DNA from: Gramella jeungdoensis
GTDB taxonomy: Bacteria > Bacteroidota > Bacteroidia > Flavobacteriales > Flavobacteriaceae
Direction: 5' to 3'
Length of the DNA stretch: 64,000 nt
NCBI RefSeq assembly: GCF_023805255.1
Contig: NZ_JAMSCK010000003.1
Coordinates: forward strand, 434,001 to 498,000
The translations under genes and the position numbers were made by a program. The notes beneath the pieces were generated by a model, which saw nothing but the letters and a program-made list of their open reading frames with translations, ran no database searches and had not been told where the DNA came from. Below are positions 36,732-45,512 of this stretch, in pieces (position 1 is the stretch's first letter; the number at the start of each line of letters is the position of its first letter).

Positions 36732-37967
36732 ATGAACATACATATGATAAAGAGACTGAATTATCTGTTCCTGTTAATGCTGTTGATCCTGGCGTCGTGT
36801 GAGGAAAAACATGAGGAAGAGATTAACGAAACCGATCCGGTAATTGCTGAGGTAAAGAAGGAATATGCTCCTGATGGTCGCGTTGCCTTGTTTGATATCG
36901 AAACCAAAAAGCAAGGGGGTGCTTATATCCTGAAAGGAGAATCTAATCTGCCCAATGCTGTTGAGGATCTTAAGAACAGGCTTAAAGTTGAAAATATTGA
37001 GTTTGCTGACAGTATTCAGATGTTGCCTGATGAAAAAGGCCTTGAAGGTAAAACCATGGGAGTGGTAAAGATTTCTGTTGCTAACCTTCGCGATGAACCC
37101 AAGCATTCGGCCCAGCTGGTTACACAGGCTACCATGGGGATGCCGTTAAAAGTCTATAAAAAGGAGGGAAGCTGGTATTATGTACAGACTCCGGATGATT
37201 ACCTGGCATGGGTGGATTATGGCGGAATAGAGAATATGACTAAGCAAGAATTTTCGGAATGGAAGAAAACAGATAAACTTATCTTCCTTGAAGCTTTTGG
37301 CGCTTCTTATAAAGAAGCTAATTCGTCTTCTCCAGTTGTAGGCGATCTTGTTGCCGGGGACGTTTTAGAGCTTGTAAGCGAACAAAATGCTTTTTATGAG
37401 GCAAAGTATCCCAATGGCAAGAAAGCTTTTGTAAACAAATCTGAAGCCAAGCCTTACGCTGAATGGCTCACTTCTTTAGACCAGGAAAAAGAAAGTCTGG
37501 TAGAAACAGGTAAAGAACTGATGGGACTTCCTTATTTGTGGGGAGGCACATCGCCTAAAGGAGTGGATTGCAGTGGTTTTACCAAAACCGTTTATTTCCT
37601 TAACGGAATGGTCTTGCCAAGGGATGCCTCCCAACAGGTTCATACCGGGAAACTGGTAGATACCACCAGAAACTTTGAAAATCTTATAGCCGGTGATCTT
37701 CTTTTCTTTGGAAGGCCGGCAACAAACTCTACCTCAGAAAGAGTCGTACATGTTGGAATGTGGATAGGGGATAATAAATTCATCCATTCAATGGGAGAGG
37801 TGCATATCAGCAATTTTGACACCACTGCATCTGATTTTGATGATTATAATTATAACCGATACTTAAGAACGAAAAGGGTGTTAGATCAGGAAAACAATCA
37901 GATTATATACCTAAGCGAAGAGGATATTTTTACTGATGGTTCTTCAAAGATTTCTTCAGAAGAATGA
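36732..37967 (+). CDS. SH3-domain NlpC/P60 lipoprotein (murein endopeptidase-like)
   Basis: 411 residues from ATG 36732; a TTG at 36723 is possible. Lipobox ILASC gives a lipoprotein. Two SH3b-like domains (about 95-160 and 175-240) precede the NlpC/P60 domain (about 250-385): GLPYLWGGTSPKGVDCSGF carries the nucleophile Cys (seen in DCSGF), HVGMWIGDNKFIH the His. YkfC homologues cleave gamma-D-Glu-mDAP in murein peptides. It follows the epimerase with 1-base spacing from its stop, giving a peptide-handling pair. The final part ends in an acidic tail. Terminator 38013-38046 follows. Confidence 0.93.
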   Translation: MNIHMIKRLNYLFLLMLLILASCEEKHEEEINETDPVIAEVKKEYAPDGRVALFDIETKKQGGAYILKGESNLPNAVEDLKNRLKVENIEFADSIQMLPDEKGLEGKTMGVVKISVANLRDEPKHSAQLVTQATMGMPLKVYKKEGSWYYVQTPDDYLAWVDYGGIENMTKQEFSEWKKTDKLIFLEAFGASYKEANSSSPVVGDLVAGDVLELVSEQNAFYEAKYPNGKKAFVNKSEAKPYAEWLTSLDQEKESLVETGKELMGLPYLWGGTSPKGVDCSGFTKTVYFLNGMVLPRDASQQVHTGKLVDTTRNFENLIAGDLLFFGRPATNSTSERVVHVGMWIGDNKFIHSMGEVHISNFDTTASDFDDYNYNRYLRTKRVLDQENNQIIYLSEEDIFTDGSSKISSEE

Positions 37968-38012
37968 GCGGAGAGCTCCGGAATTTTAATTAATAGTTCA
38001 GTTTTATAAAGC

Positions 38013-38046
38013 AAAAACCCCCGGGGAAAATCCTTCGGGGGTTTTT
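38013..38046. terminator. Bidirectional terminator between convergent operons
   Basis: AAAAACCCCC pairs with GGGGGTTTTT (10 bp) with a 14-base loop that can pair further. It closes the plus-strand salvage unit and the minus-strand phosphoesterase unit. Confidence 0.9.
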
Positions 38047-38075
38047 AATTAACACAATTATTAACCTAACTAAAA

Positions 38076-39971
38076 CTATTTCCATTTTAATAGCACGACC
38101 TTTCCATCCATAGTCGCGGCTACAAGTTTTTTTCGTGATAGAAGATTTATGGTATTTACCATAGAATTATCAATTTTGAACTTCCAATTGACCTCTTTTT
38201 GATCTGTATTTACACTAAATACCACGCCGTTTCGACCCCCAAAGAAAATATCTCCTTTTCTCTCGATCAACATCGAAGGGACATGATCGTAGCCATAATC
38301 AAGGTCTTTTTTCCATGATAATTCAGAGTTTTTTCCAAGGGCTTTGAAAGCTACAAGGGTATCGTTCATGGTTTTGGCATAAAGGCTCTTTTTATCTCTT
38401 GAAATCCCCACAGATTCTCTCACCTTTGCTTCATTACTACGCCATAAAGTTTCTCCGGTTTCGCCATTTATAGCAGTGATAAACCTGTCTGGAGCAACAA
38501 TATATATTGAGCCATTTGCAGCTACCGGAATTACCATGGCAGGAGAGAACATCCGGTTTGCTGAACCATTGGTCCATTTCCAGGCTAATTCTCCGGTTTT
38601 TATATCCAGAGCATACAAATGTTTATCCCAGGCACCGAAGATTACCTTATGATCATAAATAAGCGGCTTACTAACCACTGGTCCGTTAAGTCCCGAAAAC
38701 TTCCAGATCTCTTTACCGTTTCTGGCATCAATGGCTCTGAAACTTCCGTCGCTCCCGCCTATATAGATCACTCCTTTGTTTATTATTGGTGAACCAAGGA
38801 CAGATGCCTCAAACTTTAATTTCCAGTTCAGGCTTCCATTTTCGGAATTCAGACTATATATATTCCCATCACCTGAGCCGAGAATTACATTGTCCTTATA
38901 GACCGCCGGAGAGGAGAAGATCCCTCCTTTGGTCTCAAAATTCCAGATCTTTTTCCCTGTGTCTTCAGATAATGCTTCAACAAGCCCGGTGCTATTACCA
39001 AAGATCACTTTTCCGTTAGTAACGGCAGGGGTGGAGATTACATTGGCATCAGAATGATATTCCCAGGCCTTCTGTACCTGTGGAAAGGAGTCATTCACCT
39101 TATAGGAAGGCCTTTCATAATCTGATCTTACCTTATAATTTCTTTTGCCCAGTTCCACACTATTCCATGCTTTATGGGTCTCACCGCCTGGAGTTCTTTC
39201 ATATATATTTGCAACCTCATTGGTCACTTCAATAATGTTATAACCTCCCACTTCCTTATTAGCTCTTAAGTTGGAGCGGCCCATGATCCCGGGAATCCCT
39301 TCAAAGTCGAAAGCTTTGTTGCGGTGGCCATGACCGCAAATGGCGAACTGAGTATTGTACTCCTTCAGTCTTTCGGTGATTTCAAACCAGTTATCCAGAC
39401 TGTTGTCTATTGGATAATGATTCACAAAAATGATTGGCTGATCTTTAGGCGTTTTCTTAAGAACCTGGTCTAACCAGACTATTGCATCCCTTGGAATATG
39501 TCCGTCAGACATCCTTACATAAGGCCCTGAAGCGCAGCCAATGAATTTGTATCCTTTATGTTCGAAACTGAATTTGTCATATCCAAATTCAGTTATAAAT
39601 GTTACTCCACCAGATTCTGACCAGCCTGTATCATGATTTCCCGGGACAACATAGTAAGGGATATTTAACTTTTCCAGGATTTCCTTTGCCAGGGCAAGCT
39701 CTTCATCGGTTCCCATTTCGGTGATGTCCCCGGTAACGATTACAAAATCGAGACTGTCCTGTGAATTTATATCAGAAACTGTGCGGTTAAGGTCCTCTTC
39801 CGATATCCCTGCACCGATGTGGGTATCTGAAACATGAGCGAATCTAAAATTCTGAGCATAGACCCCAAATGCCGATAATAGCAAGATTAGGAGCAGGACC
39901 AGACTTATATTTCTTTTTATTCTGGATCCCAGTAAATTAATAAGAATTATGATTCTTTTAATATGTGCCAT
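38076..39971 (-). CDS. metallophosphoesterase with PQQ-type beta-propeller, exported
   Basis: 631 residues. N-terminal hydrophobic segment (about 22-40) acts as signal; basic residues precede it. The calcineurin-like domain (about 44-270) has HVSDTHIG, VTGDITE, VPGNHDTG and CGHGH, the metal-binding motifs. After it come about seven beta-propeller blades (about 310-631), with repeats such as NGKVIFGNSTG, YKDNVILGSGDGNIYSL and GVIYIGGSDGSF, each PQQ-like (YWTD/pyrroloquinoline-type). Substrate unknown; the amidase gene lies 14 bases upstream in the same transcript. Similar Bacteroidota proteins exist but I know no function. Confidence 0.86.
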   Translation of the reverse strand: MAHIKRIIILINLLGSRIKRNISLVLLLILLLSAFGVYAQNFRFAHVSDTHIGAGISEEDLNRTVSDINSQDSLDFVIVTGDITEMGTDEELALAKEILEKLNIPYYVVPGNHDTGWSESGGVTFITEFGYDKFSFEHKGYKFIGCASGPYVRMSDGHIPRDAIVWLDQVLKKTPKDQPIIFVNHYPIDNSLDNWFEITERLKEYNTQFAICGHGHRNKAFDFEGIPGIMGRSNLRANKEVGGYNIIEVTNEVANIYERTPGGETHKAWNSVELGKRNYKVRSDYERPSYKVNDSFPQVQKAWEYHSDANVISTPAVTNGKVIFGNSTGLVEALSEDTGKKIWNFETKGGIFSSPAVYKDNVILGSGDGNIYSLNSENGSLNWKLKFEASVLGSPIINKGVIYIGGSDGSFRAIDARNGKEIWKFSGLNGPVVSKPLIYDHKVIFGAWDKHLYALDIKTGELAWKWTNGSANRMFSPAMVIPVAANGSIYIVAPDRFITAINGETGETLWRSNEAKVRESVGISRDKKSLYAKTMNDTLVAFKALGKNSELSWKKDLDYGYDHVPSMLIERKGDIFFGGRNGVVFSVNTDQKEVNWKFKIDNSMVNTINLLSRKKLVAATMDGKVVLLKWK

Positions 39972-39985
39972 TATGTATGTCCTGA

Positions 39986-40918
39986 CTATAAATATTTCTG
40001 ATAAAGATTATAAAGCACCTTCAGCTCATAATCTGTGAATTCTGCATTTATATTTTCCTGAATAAAATGAAGCTTAAAAGCTTTGATAGCCGCTTCGGGA
40101 TCTGAAATGTCATAGCCTATGACCCTTAAAGCAAGCAGGGGATCAAAGTTTTGAGGAACGATTAAAGAGCTATCTATAGCTTGCTTTGGTAATGGTTGGG
40201 TCCTGAGATCTAAAGTGTCATTAGATTTTATGCTTTCATCCCGAATCGTATCCTTATCCAAATGGAGTTTCTTAACCTCTTCGGTATCATACCAAAGCCC
40301 ATAACCTTCCTCTGCAAGTTTTTTCCAGGGAAAATTGGCATTAGGATCTACTTTTCGGGTGGGCGCTATATCTGAATGGCCTATGAAATTTTCTGTAGGG
40401 ATGCCATATTTCTCCTTTAAATTCTTCAAAAGATCTAACAAGCTGTTTATCTGGGCATAGGTGAACTCTTCATCACCATCATTATCCAGCTCGATTCCTA
40501 TAGAGGTTGAATTGAGATCGGTGTTATTCCCCCATTTTCCCACTCCGCCATGCCATGCACGGAAATAATCATTAAGCATATGAAAAACCTCACCTTTATC
40601 ACTAATCACATAATGGGCGCTTACCTGGGTCCTTGGAATTGTAAAGGTATTCAGTGTCTGTCTTACGGAGTCTTGTGCAGTGTGATGAATAACCACATAA
40701 TTTGGTCTCCTTAGATTGAAATTTGTAGTGCCCACAGGGTAGGGGCCGTAATTCACCTGGGAAGGGGAATCCTCCTGTTCCATGGGGAAAACTCGCAATT
40801 CCTTAGCGTAACGTTTCAGTTGTTTTTTATGAATCCTATTGGTCTTCCTGTAGGGATTAGGGCTACAGGCCGTTAGAAGAAGGATGAAAATCCCTAAAAT
40901 AGAAAATGATATTCTCAT
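39986..40918 (-). CDS. N-acetylmuramoyl-L-alanine amidase, Amidase_2 lipoprotein
   Basis: 310 residues with lipobox LTAC (about residue 18). The Amidase_2 (AmpD-like) domain has VIHHTAQDS (zinc His), GVGKWGNNTDLNSTSIGIEL (GIEL substrate block), and IGHSDIAPTRKVDP (second His and the catalytic loop). It cuts the bond between MurNAc and L-Ala in murein or muropeptides, outside the cytoplasm here, unlike cytosolic AmpD. A C-terminal alpha-helical region (about 230-310) follows the catalytic domain. It is 4 bases from nagB and 14 from the phosphoesterase gene. Confidence 0.93.
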   Translation of the reverse strand: MRISFSILGIFILLLTACSPNPYRKTNRIHKKQLKRYAKELRVFPMEQEDSPSQVNYGPYPVGTTNFNLRRPNYVVIHHTAQDSVRQTLNTFTIPRTQVSAHYVISDKGEVFHMLNDYFRAWHGGVGKWGNNTDLNSTSIGIELDNDGDEEFTYAQINSLLDLLKNLKEKYGIPTENFIGHSDIAPTRKVDPNANFPWKKLAEEGYGLWYDTEEVKKLHLDKDTIRDESIKSNDTLDLRTQPLPKQAIDSSLIVPQNFDPLLALRVIGYDISDPEAAIKAFKLHFIQENINAEFTDYELKVLYNLYQKYL

Positions 40919-40922
40919 CCTT

Positions 40923-42842
40923 TTAGAATTTCCATCTTACAAAGGCTTCCATGGCCTCGTAATTTGCCAGTCCTAATTCATGATAGTGAACAGCTGTTTC
41001 CTTATTTCTTTCTTCAGCTCGAACCCAGAATTCCCTTTCATCATCGCCCGGAAATACGGGACGGTCCTTCTGTGATTGATGCTGGAAAATAGCATGTCGT
41101 TTTCTCTGGACTTCCTGTGGAGAAAGTGGAACGGCCATTTCAATTTCGTGAACCTCAAATTCCTGCCAGGCACCACGATACATCCATAACCAGCAATCCT
41201 TGGTCCAGTCTTCGGTTTCCCGTAGTCTTTTTAAGGCTTCCAGGATTATCCTGAAACATACAATATGAGTTCCATGAGGATCGGCAAAGTCACCAGCCGC
41301 AAATACCTGGTGAGGTTTGATTTCCTGTAAAAGATCCATGGTGTGCTTTACGTCTTTTTCGGTAACAGGATATTTTACCCTTTTTCCCGTTTCGTAGAAT
41401 GGGAGGGCCATAAAATGTATGTTTTTATCCCGCAACCCTGCATAACGTGCTCCCGCAATTGCTTCACTTTTTCGAATAAAAGCCTTTACATTTCTAACCT
41501 CTTTCATATCCAGATCATTGGGCTGCTTCTTCTCAATGAACTTGCGCATTTTCTCGTAGGTTTTCTCAAGTTGAGCAGTATCTTCTCCAATACTCTGGTT
41601 GAAATCTATTGCAAATTCAACATACCTTAACACATCGGTATCCCAAACAGCGGTATTTCCTGAGGTTTGATAAGCGACATGTACATCATGACCCTGGTCT
41701 ACAAGTCTTATGAAGGTTCCACCCATGGAGATCACGTCATCGTCTGGATGTGGGCTAAAAATAAGGGAGCGTTTTCTCGCGGGTTTGGCTCTTTCGGGGC
41801 GTTGAGAATCATCAGCCTTTGGTTTACCTCCCGGCCAGCCTGTAATACTATGCTGAAGCTGATTGAAAACATGAATATTTATGTCGTATGCCGGCCCCTG
41901 TTCGGTTGCCAATTGTGCCATTCCGTTGGCATTATAATCTTCTTCGGTAAGCTTAAGAATTGGTTTATTCACCTCACGTGATAACCAGATAACCGCTTTT
42001 TTTATAAGCTGGGCATCCCAGGTGCAATCTTTTACAAGCCAGGGAGTATTAAATCTTGTAAGTTCAGAAGCTGCATCCTTATCTAATATGAATTCTACAT
42101 TATCGGATAACTGCAGATAAGTTGCCGGAACATTGCTGGAAATTTCACCTTCCACCGCCTTTCTGATAATAGGCGCTTTTTTCTTGCTCCAGGCCATCAG
42201 GATTATTTCTCTTGCCTTGAAGATGGTACCGATTCCCATGGTGATTGCCTTGGTTGGCACATTCTCTTTTCCTCCAAAATCCCTGGAAGCATCCCTTCGG
42301 GTAAGATCGTCCAGCGTTACCAGTCGGGTACCGGAGTTTGGAGCAGATCCCGGTTCATTGAAACCAATGTGACCTGTTCTACCAATTCCAAGTACCTGAA
42401 GATCCAGTCCGCCTACCGCTGAGATCTTTTGTTCGTAAGCCAGGCAGTATTCCGCAATATCATCCTTTTCCAGAGTACCGTCGGGAATATGAATATTATC
42501 TCTTCTTATATCAATATGATTGAATAGTTGTTCATCCATAAACCTGACATAGCTTTGCTTTGCTTCAGGATTCATAGGATAATATTCATCAAGGTTGAAG
42601 GTGATGACGTTTTTAAAACTAAGACCTTCTTCTTTATGCAGACGAACCAGCTCCTCGTAAACTTCAACAGGTGTAGCACCCGTGGCAAGGCCCAGAACGG
42701 CATTTTCTCCCCGGCGTTGTTTGCTTTTTATTATATCAGAAATTCGATGAGCTACCTTTTTAGAAGCAATATGTTCATCCTCATACACACTAACCGGCAG
42801 CTTTTCGAACCTGGTTTCTTCTAAAAGATTAAGTCTGGCCAT
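40923..42842 (-). CDS. nagB: glucosamine-6-phosphate deaminase fused to PIG-L/LmbE deacetylase domain
   Basis: Two domains in 639 residues. NagB (about 1-275): LGLATGATPVEVYEELV, TFNLDEYYPM, GIGRTGHIGFNEPG and GKENVPTKAITMG, all active-site blocks, converting GlcN6P to fructose-6-phosphate and ammonia. A linker leads to a PIG-L domain (about 360-600): FSPHPDDDVISMGG near residue 365 and DPHGTH near 522, the zinc-binding motifs of de-N-acetylases. The same fusion occurs in other Bacteroidota. No signal peptide, so cytoplasmic. It follows the ROK repressor gene by 20 bases. The PIG-L activity is not known from sequence. Confidence 0.95.
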   Translation of the reverse strand: MARLNLLEETRFEKLPVSVYEDEHIASKKVAHRISDIIKSKQRRGENAVLGLATGATPVEVYEELVRLHKEEGLSFKNVITFNLDEYYPMNPEAKQSYVRFMDEQLFNHIDIRRDNIHIPDGTLEKDDIAEYCLAYEQKISAVGGLDLQVLGIGRTGHIGFNEPGSAPNSGTRLVTLDDLTRRDASRDFGGKENVPTKAITMGIGTIFKAREIILMAWSKKKAPIIRKAVEGEISSNVPATYLQLSDNVEFILDKDAASELTRFNTPWLVKDCTWDAQLIKKAVIWLSREVNKPILKLTEEDYNANGMAQLATEQGPAYDINIHVFNQLQHSITGWPGGKPKADDSQRPERAKPARKRSLIFSPHPDDDVISMGGTFIRLVDQGHDVHVAYQTSGNTAVWDTDVLRYVEFAIDFNQSIGEDTAQLEKTYEKMRKFIEKKQPNDLDMKEVRNVKAFIRKSEAIAGARYAGLRDKNIHFMALPFYETGKRVKYPVTEKDVKHTMDLLQEIKPHQVFAAGDFADPHGTHIVCFRIILEALKRLRETEDWTKDCWLWMYRGAWQEFEVHEIEMAVPLSPQEVQRKRHAIFQHQSQKDRPVFPGDDEREFWVRAEERNKETAVHYHELGLANYEAMEAFVRWKF

Positions 42843-42862
42843 AGTTTATTAAATAATTCTAT

Positions 42863-44137
42863 TTAGTTATTAATTTCAGATTTTATAAGGTCCATCTGGT
42901 CTTTGAAGATGTCTTCCATCACCGCTATAATCCCACCATACAGGCTGGAATTTCGACCAAGATTTGAGAGTTCGATATTTGTGCGTTCTTTTAACTGCAT
43001 CATGCAGTAAGTATTCATTGCCTGCTGAATTGGAGTGGTAATGAATTGCTTTGCTTCTGAAATTTTACCTTCCAGTATGATTAATTCAGGATTGAATATC
43101 TGTATAAGAATGGCAATACCTTTTCCCAGTTTTATTCCTATTTCGGAAAGTACATTTATAGCAAACTGGTCTCCTTTATTAGCAGCATCGATTATAACCT
43201 CCGGCTCCAGCTTTTCGAACTCTTCAGTCATTAACTGACTCAGGATCGAAGTTTCTCCTGCCTCGAGTCCTTCCTTTACTTTTCTTACCAAAGCAAGTCC
43301 CGAAGCTTCCATCTCCAAACAACCCCTTTTTCCACAATGACATAGTAAACCATCTTCTACCATCGGGATATGCCCAAATTCTCCGGCAAATCCAGACGCG
43401 CCTGAATGCATTTTACCACCCATAATGATACCGAGGCCTACACCCCAGTCCATGGAAATTACAAGAACATCTTTCTTATGTTGGGCCAGGCCGTATCTGA
43501 ATTCAGCCAGACATGCGCTTTTCGCATCATTAAGAATTACCACAGGTTTCTTGAAGGTCTTTTCAAATTTATCTCTCAGGGACTCTGGCTCCTGTTCGGT
43601 GAGATAATAAGTGAAGTTTTTACCTTCTTCCGTAGAAACCAATCCGGGCATACTTATCCCTACACCCATAATCTGGTCTCTTTTAATCTTGGCACTTTTC
43701 AGAAGTTCTTCAGACCACGAATGAAGCGCATCAACAATATTGGAGTTTGGAGATATTTCAGTTTCAATGGTATTTTCAGCAATGATGGAATGATTGTTAT
43801 CTATCACCGCCAGCTTTATGCTGAAACGTTCAATATGAATGCTCAACACAAAGAACAAGTGTTCCTTTAGCCCGAAAAGATCTGGTTTTCTTCCTCCTTC
43901 AGACTTTCCCTGTCCTTTTTTAATAACAATCCCGGCTTCTTTCAGCTGGTTGATAAGAGACATTGAGGTGGGCAGGCTTACATTGAAACGAGTACAAATA
44001 TCTGCATTGGAGGTTTCCCCATTCAAAAAAAGGTGTTTGATGATTTTTATCTTCTGAAGGAACTTTTTCCTTTCAACATTATTGATCTTGGAAATTTGCT
44101 CCTCTGTGACCAGGAAATCTTGTAAATTTTTAGCCAT
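42863..44137 (-). CDS. ROK family transcriptional repressor (NagC/Mlc-like)
   Basis: 424 residues from ATG 44137. Winged helix N-terminus (about 28-75, FNVSLPTSMSLINQLKEAG recognition region) followed by a ROK sugar-binding domain: NDAKSACLAE, GFAGEFGHIPMVEDG, and CHCGKRGCLE, the Cys-rich zinc site of ROK proteins. The kinase-type DIGGTK phosphate loop is replaced by HIERFS, so this is a regulator and not a kinase. It probably senses a phosphorylated amino sugar and controls its own operon and the divergent NagX unit. The neighbouring palindrome (44228-44237) may be part of an operator. Confidence 0.92.
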   Translation of the reverse strand: MAKNLQDFLVTEEQISKINNVERKKFLQKIKIIKHLFLNGETSNADICTRFNVSLPTSMSLINQLKEAGIVIKKGQGKSEGGRKPDLFGLKEHLFFVLSIHIERFSIKLAVIDNNHSIIAENTIETEISPNSNIVDALHSWSEELLKSAKIKRDQIMGVGISMPGLVSTEEGKNFTYYLTEQEPESLRDKFEKTFKKPVVILNDAKSACLAEFRYGLAQHKKDVLVISMDWGVGLGIIMGGKMHSGASGFAGEFGHIPMVEDGLLCHCGKRGCLEMEASGLALVRKVKEGLEAGETSILSQLMTEEFEKLEPEVIIDAANKGDQFAINVLSEIGIKLGKGIAILIQIFNPELIILEGKISEAKQFITTPIQQAMNTYCMMQLKERTNIELSNLGRNSSLYGGIIAVMEDIFKDQMDLIKSEINN

Positions 44138-44227
44138 TGGTATTTCTATGATTAAACAATTCGCTTTTTGCCTCAAAATAAGCTTTTTTAAAGAAAGTGA
44201 ATAGTTCGGAATTAAAATTATGTAAAA

Positions 44228-44237
44228 AAAACGTTTT
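44228..44237. promoter_or_regulatory. Palindrome AAAACGTTTT in divergent promoter region, possible operator
   Basis: Perfect 10-bp palindrome between the divergent ROK and NagX genes (gap 44138-44363, AT-rich). Other AT-rich partial dyads lie nearby (44250-44310). Whether ROK binds it is unknown. Confidence 0.35.
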
Positions 44238-44363
44238 GAAAAATACTTTTTGTAAAATTTTATAAAAGATCAAATATTTACACGAAATTTATATTTTTAT
44301 AAATTGCTTGCAATACTATAATTTAGGAAGAATTTTTTATTGAAGGAGTAAAGAATTAAAAAG

Positions 44364-45482
44364 ATGGGACAACAGCGCTATTTTTCTCTCGATATCCTAA
44401 GAGGATTAACGATTGCCCTTATGGTTTTGGTAAACACTCCCGGGAGCTGGTCCACTATATATTCCCCATTTAAGCATGCCGCCTGGCATGGATTTACTTT
44501 AACCGACCTGGTGTTTCCCACCTTTCTTTTTGTCATAGGAAACGCCATGAGCTTTAGTCTTGGAAAGTATGAGGCAAGGGGCGTTGGCGCTTTCTGGAAA
44601 AAGGTGGTTAAAAGGACGATTCTCATATTTATGATAGGACTCTTCTTAAACGCTTTTCCTTTCGTTTACAGGGAAAATGGAGAGCTTTTGCTAAAGGACC
44701 TTACAAATATGCGCATTATGGGAGTTCTGCAAAGAATTGCCCTTTGTTACTTTTTTGCATCCATCATACTTCATTACTTAAAACTGAAAAAGGCACTATG
44801 GCTAAGCGGGGCAATTTTACTTACCTACTGGGCCGTATTGTGGTATTTTGGAGATCATCCAGATCCTTATAGTCTTGAGAATAATGCCGCATTAAAATTC
44901 GATCTCCTTATTTTCCCTGAAGAAAATCTTTGGAAAGGTTTTGGAGTGCCTTTTGATCCTGAAGGTGTTTTAAGTACTTTTCCGGCAATAGTAAATGTCA
45001 TTGCAGGCTTTGCTGCCGGAAAATTAATCCAAAAATACGGGAACCAATTAAAAACGGTTCTATTTCTGGCCGGGTTTGGGTTTGTCTTATTAGTTCTGGG
45101 AGAGATATGGGATATCTACTTTCCTATAAATAAAGGAATATGGACAAGTAGTTTCGTTATCTATAGTATAGGGTGGGATCTTATAATATTGGGACTGCTC
45201 ATCTTAATTATAGAAATTGCGGGTTTCAAAAGGGGGACCTATTTTTTTGAAGCCTTTGGAAAGAATCCGTTATTTATATTCATAATGTCGGGACTTGTAG
45301 TCATGCTGATGAATGTAATTTGGATTAACGGCACCCCATTGAAACCCTGGATTTATGAAAAAGCCTATTTAAGCTGGCTTACAGATTATAATGCATCCCT
45401 GGCTTTTGCGTTAAGTTATATGTTACTTATGTGGTTGCTTGGATACTGGTTAGACAGAAATAAGATTTATATAAAAGTCTGA
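44364..45482 (+). CDS. NagX / heparan-alpha-glucosaminide N-acetyltransferase-like (DUF5009) membrane protein
   Basis: 372 residues with about 10 hydrophobic segments. The start RYFSLDILRGLTIALMVLVN and the loop KHAAWHGFTLTDLVFPTFLF are family blocks of COG4299/HGSNAT, where a His is used for acetyl transfer. Bacterial NagX is found in N-acetylglucosamine clusters. A role in acetylating glucosamine residues across the membrane, or transport, is likely but unproven. It is 30 bases upstream of the GH3 fusion gene and divergent from the ROK gene. Confidence 0.86.
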   Translation: MGQQRYFSLDILRGLTIALMVLVNTPGSWSTIYSPFKHAAWHGFTLTDLVFPTFLFVIGNAMSFSLGKYEARGVGAFWKKVVKRTILIFMIGLFLNAFPFVYRENGELLLKDLTNMRIMGVLQRIALCYFFASIILHYLKLKKALWLSGAILLTYWAVLWYFGDHPDPYSLENNAALKFDLLIFPEENLWKGFGVPFDPEGVLSTFPAIVNVIAGFAAGKLIQKYGNQLKTVLFLAGFGFVLLVLGEIWDIYFPINKGIWTSSFVIYSIGWDLIILGLLILIIEIAGFKRGTYFFEAFGKNPLFIFIMSGLVVMLMNVIWINGTPLKPWIYEKAYLSWLTDYNASLAFALSYMLLMWLLGYWLDRNKIYIKV

Positions 45483-45512
45483 AATAAAAATTTGAAATCA
45501 AGCGAAAGAAAA

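Noticed and set aside
41961-41990. Second parS site around a TCACGTGA core
   Set aside because: Only the inner 8 bases match; the flanking TGTT and AACA are missing.
43406-43870. 154-codon plus-strand frame
   Set aside because: Opposite the ROK gene whose motifs are well conserved; no support of its own.
42863-44137. ROK protein as the missing MurNAc kinase
   Set aside because: The ATP loop DIGGTK is replaced by HIERFS and there is a DNA-binding N-terminus, so it fits a repressor better.
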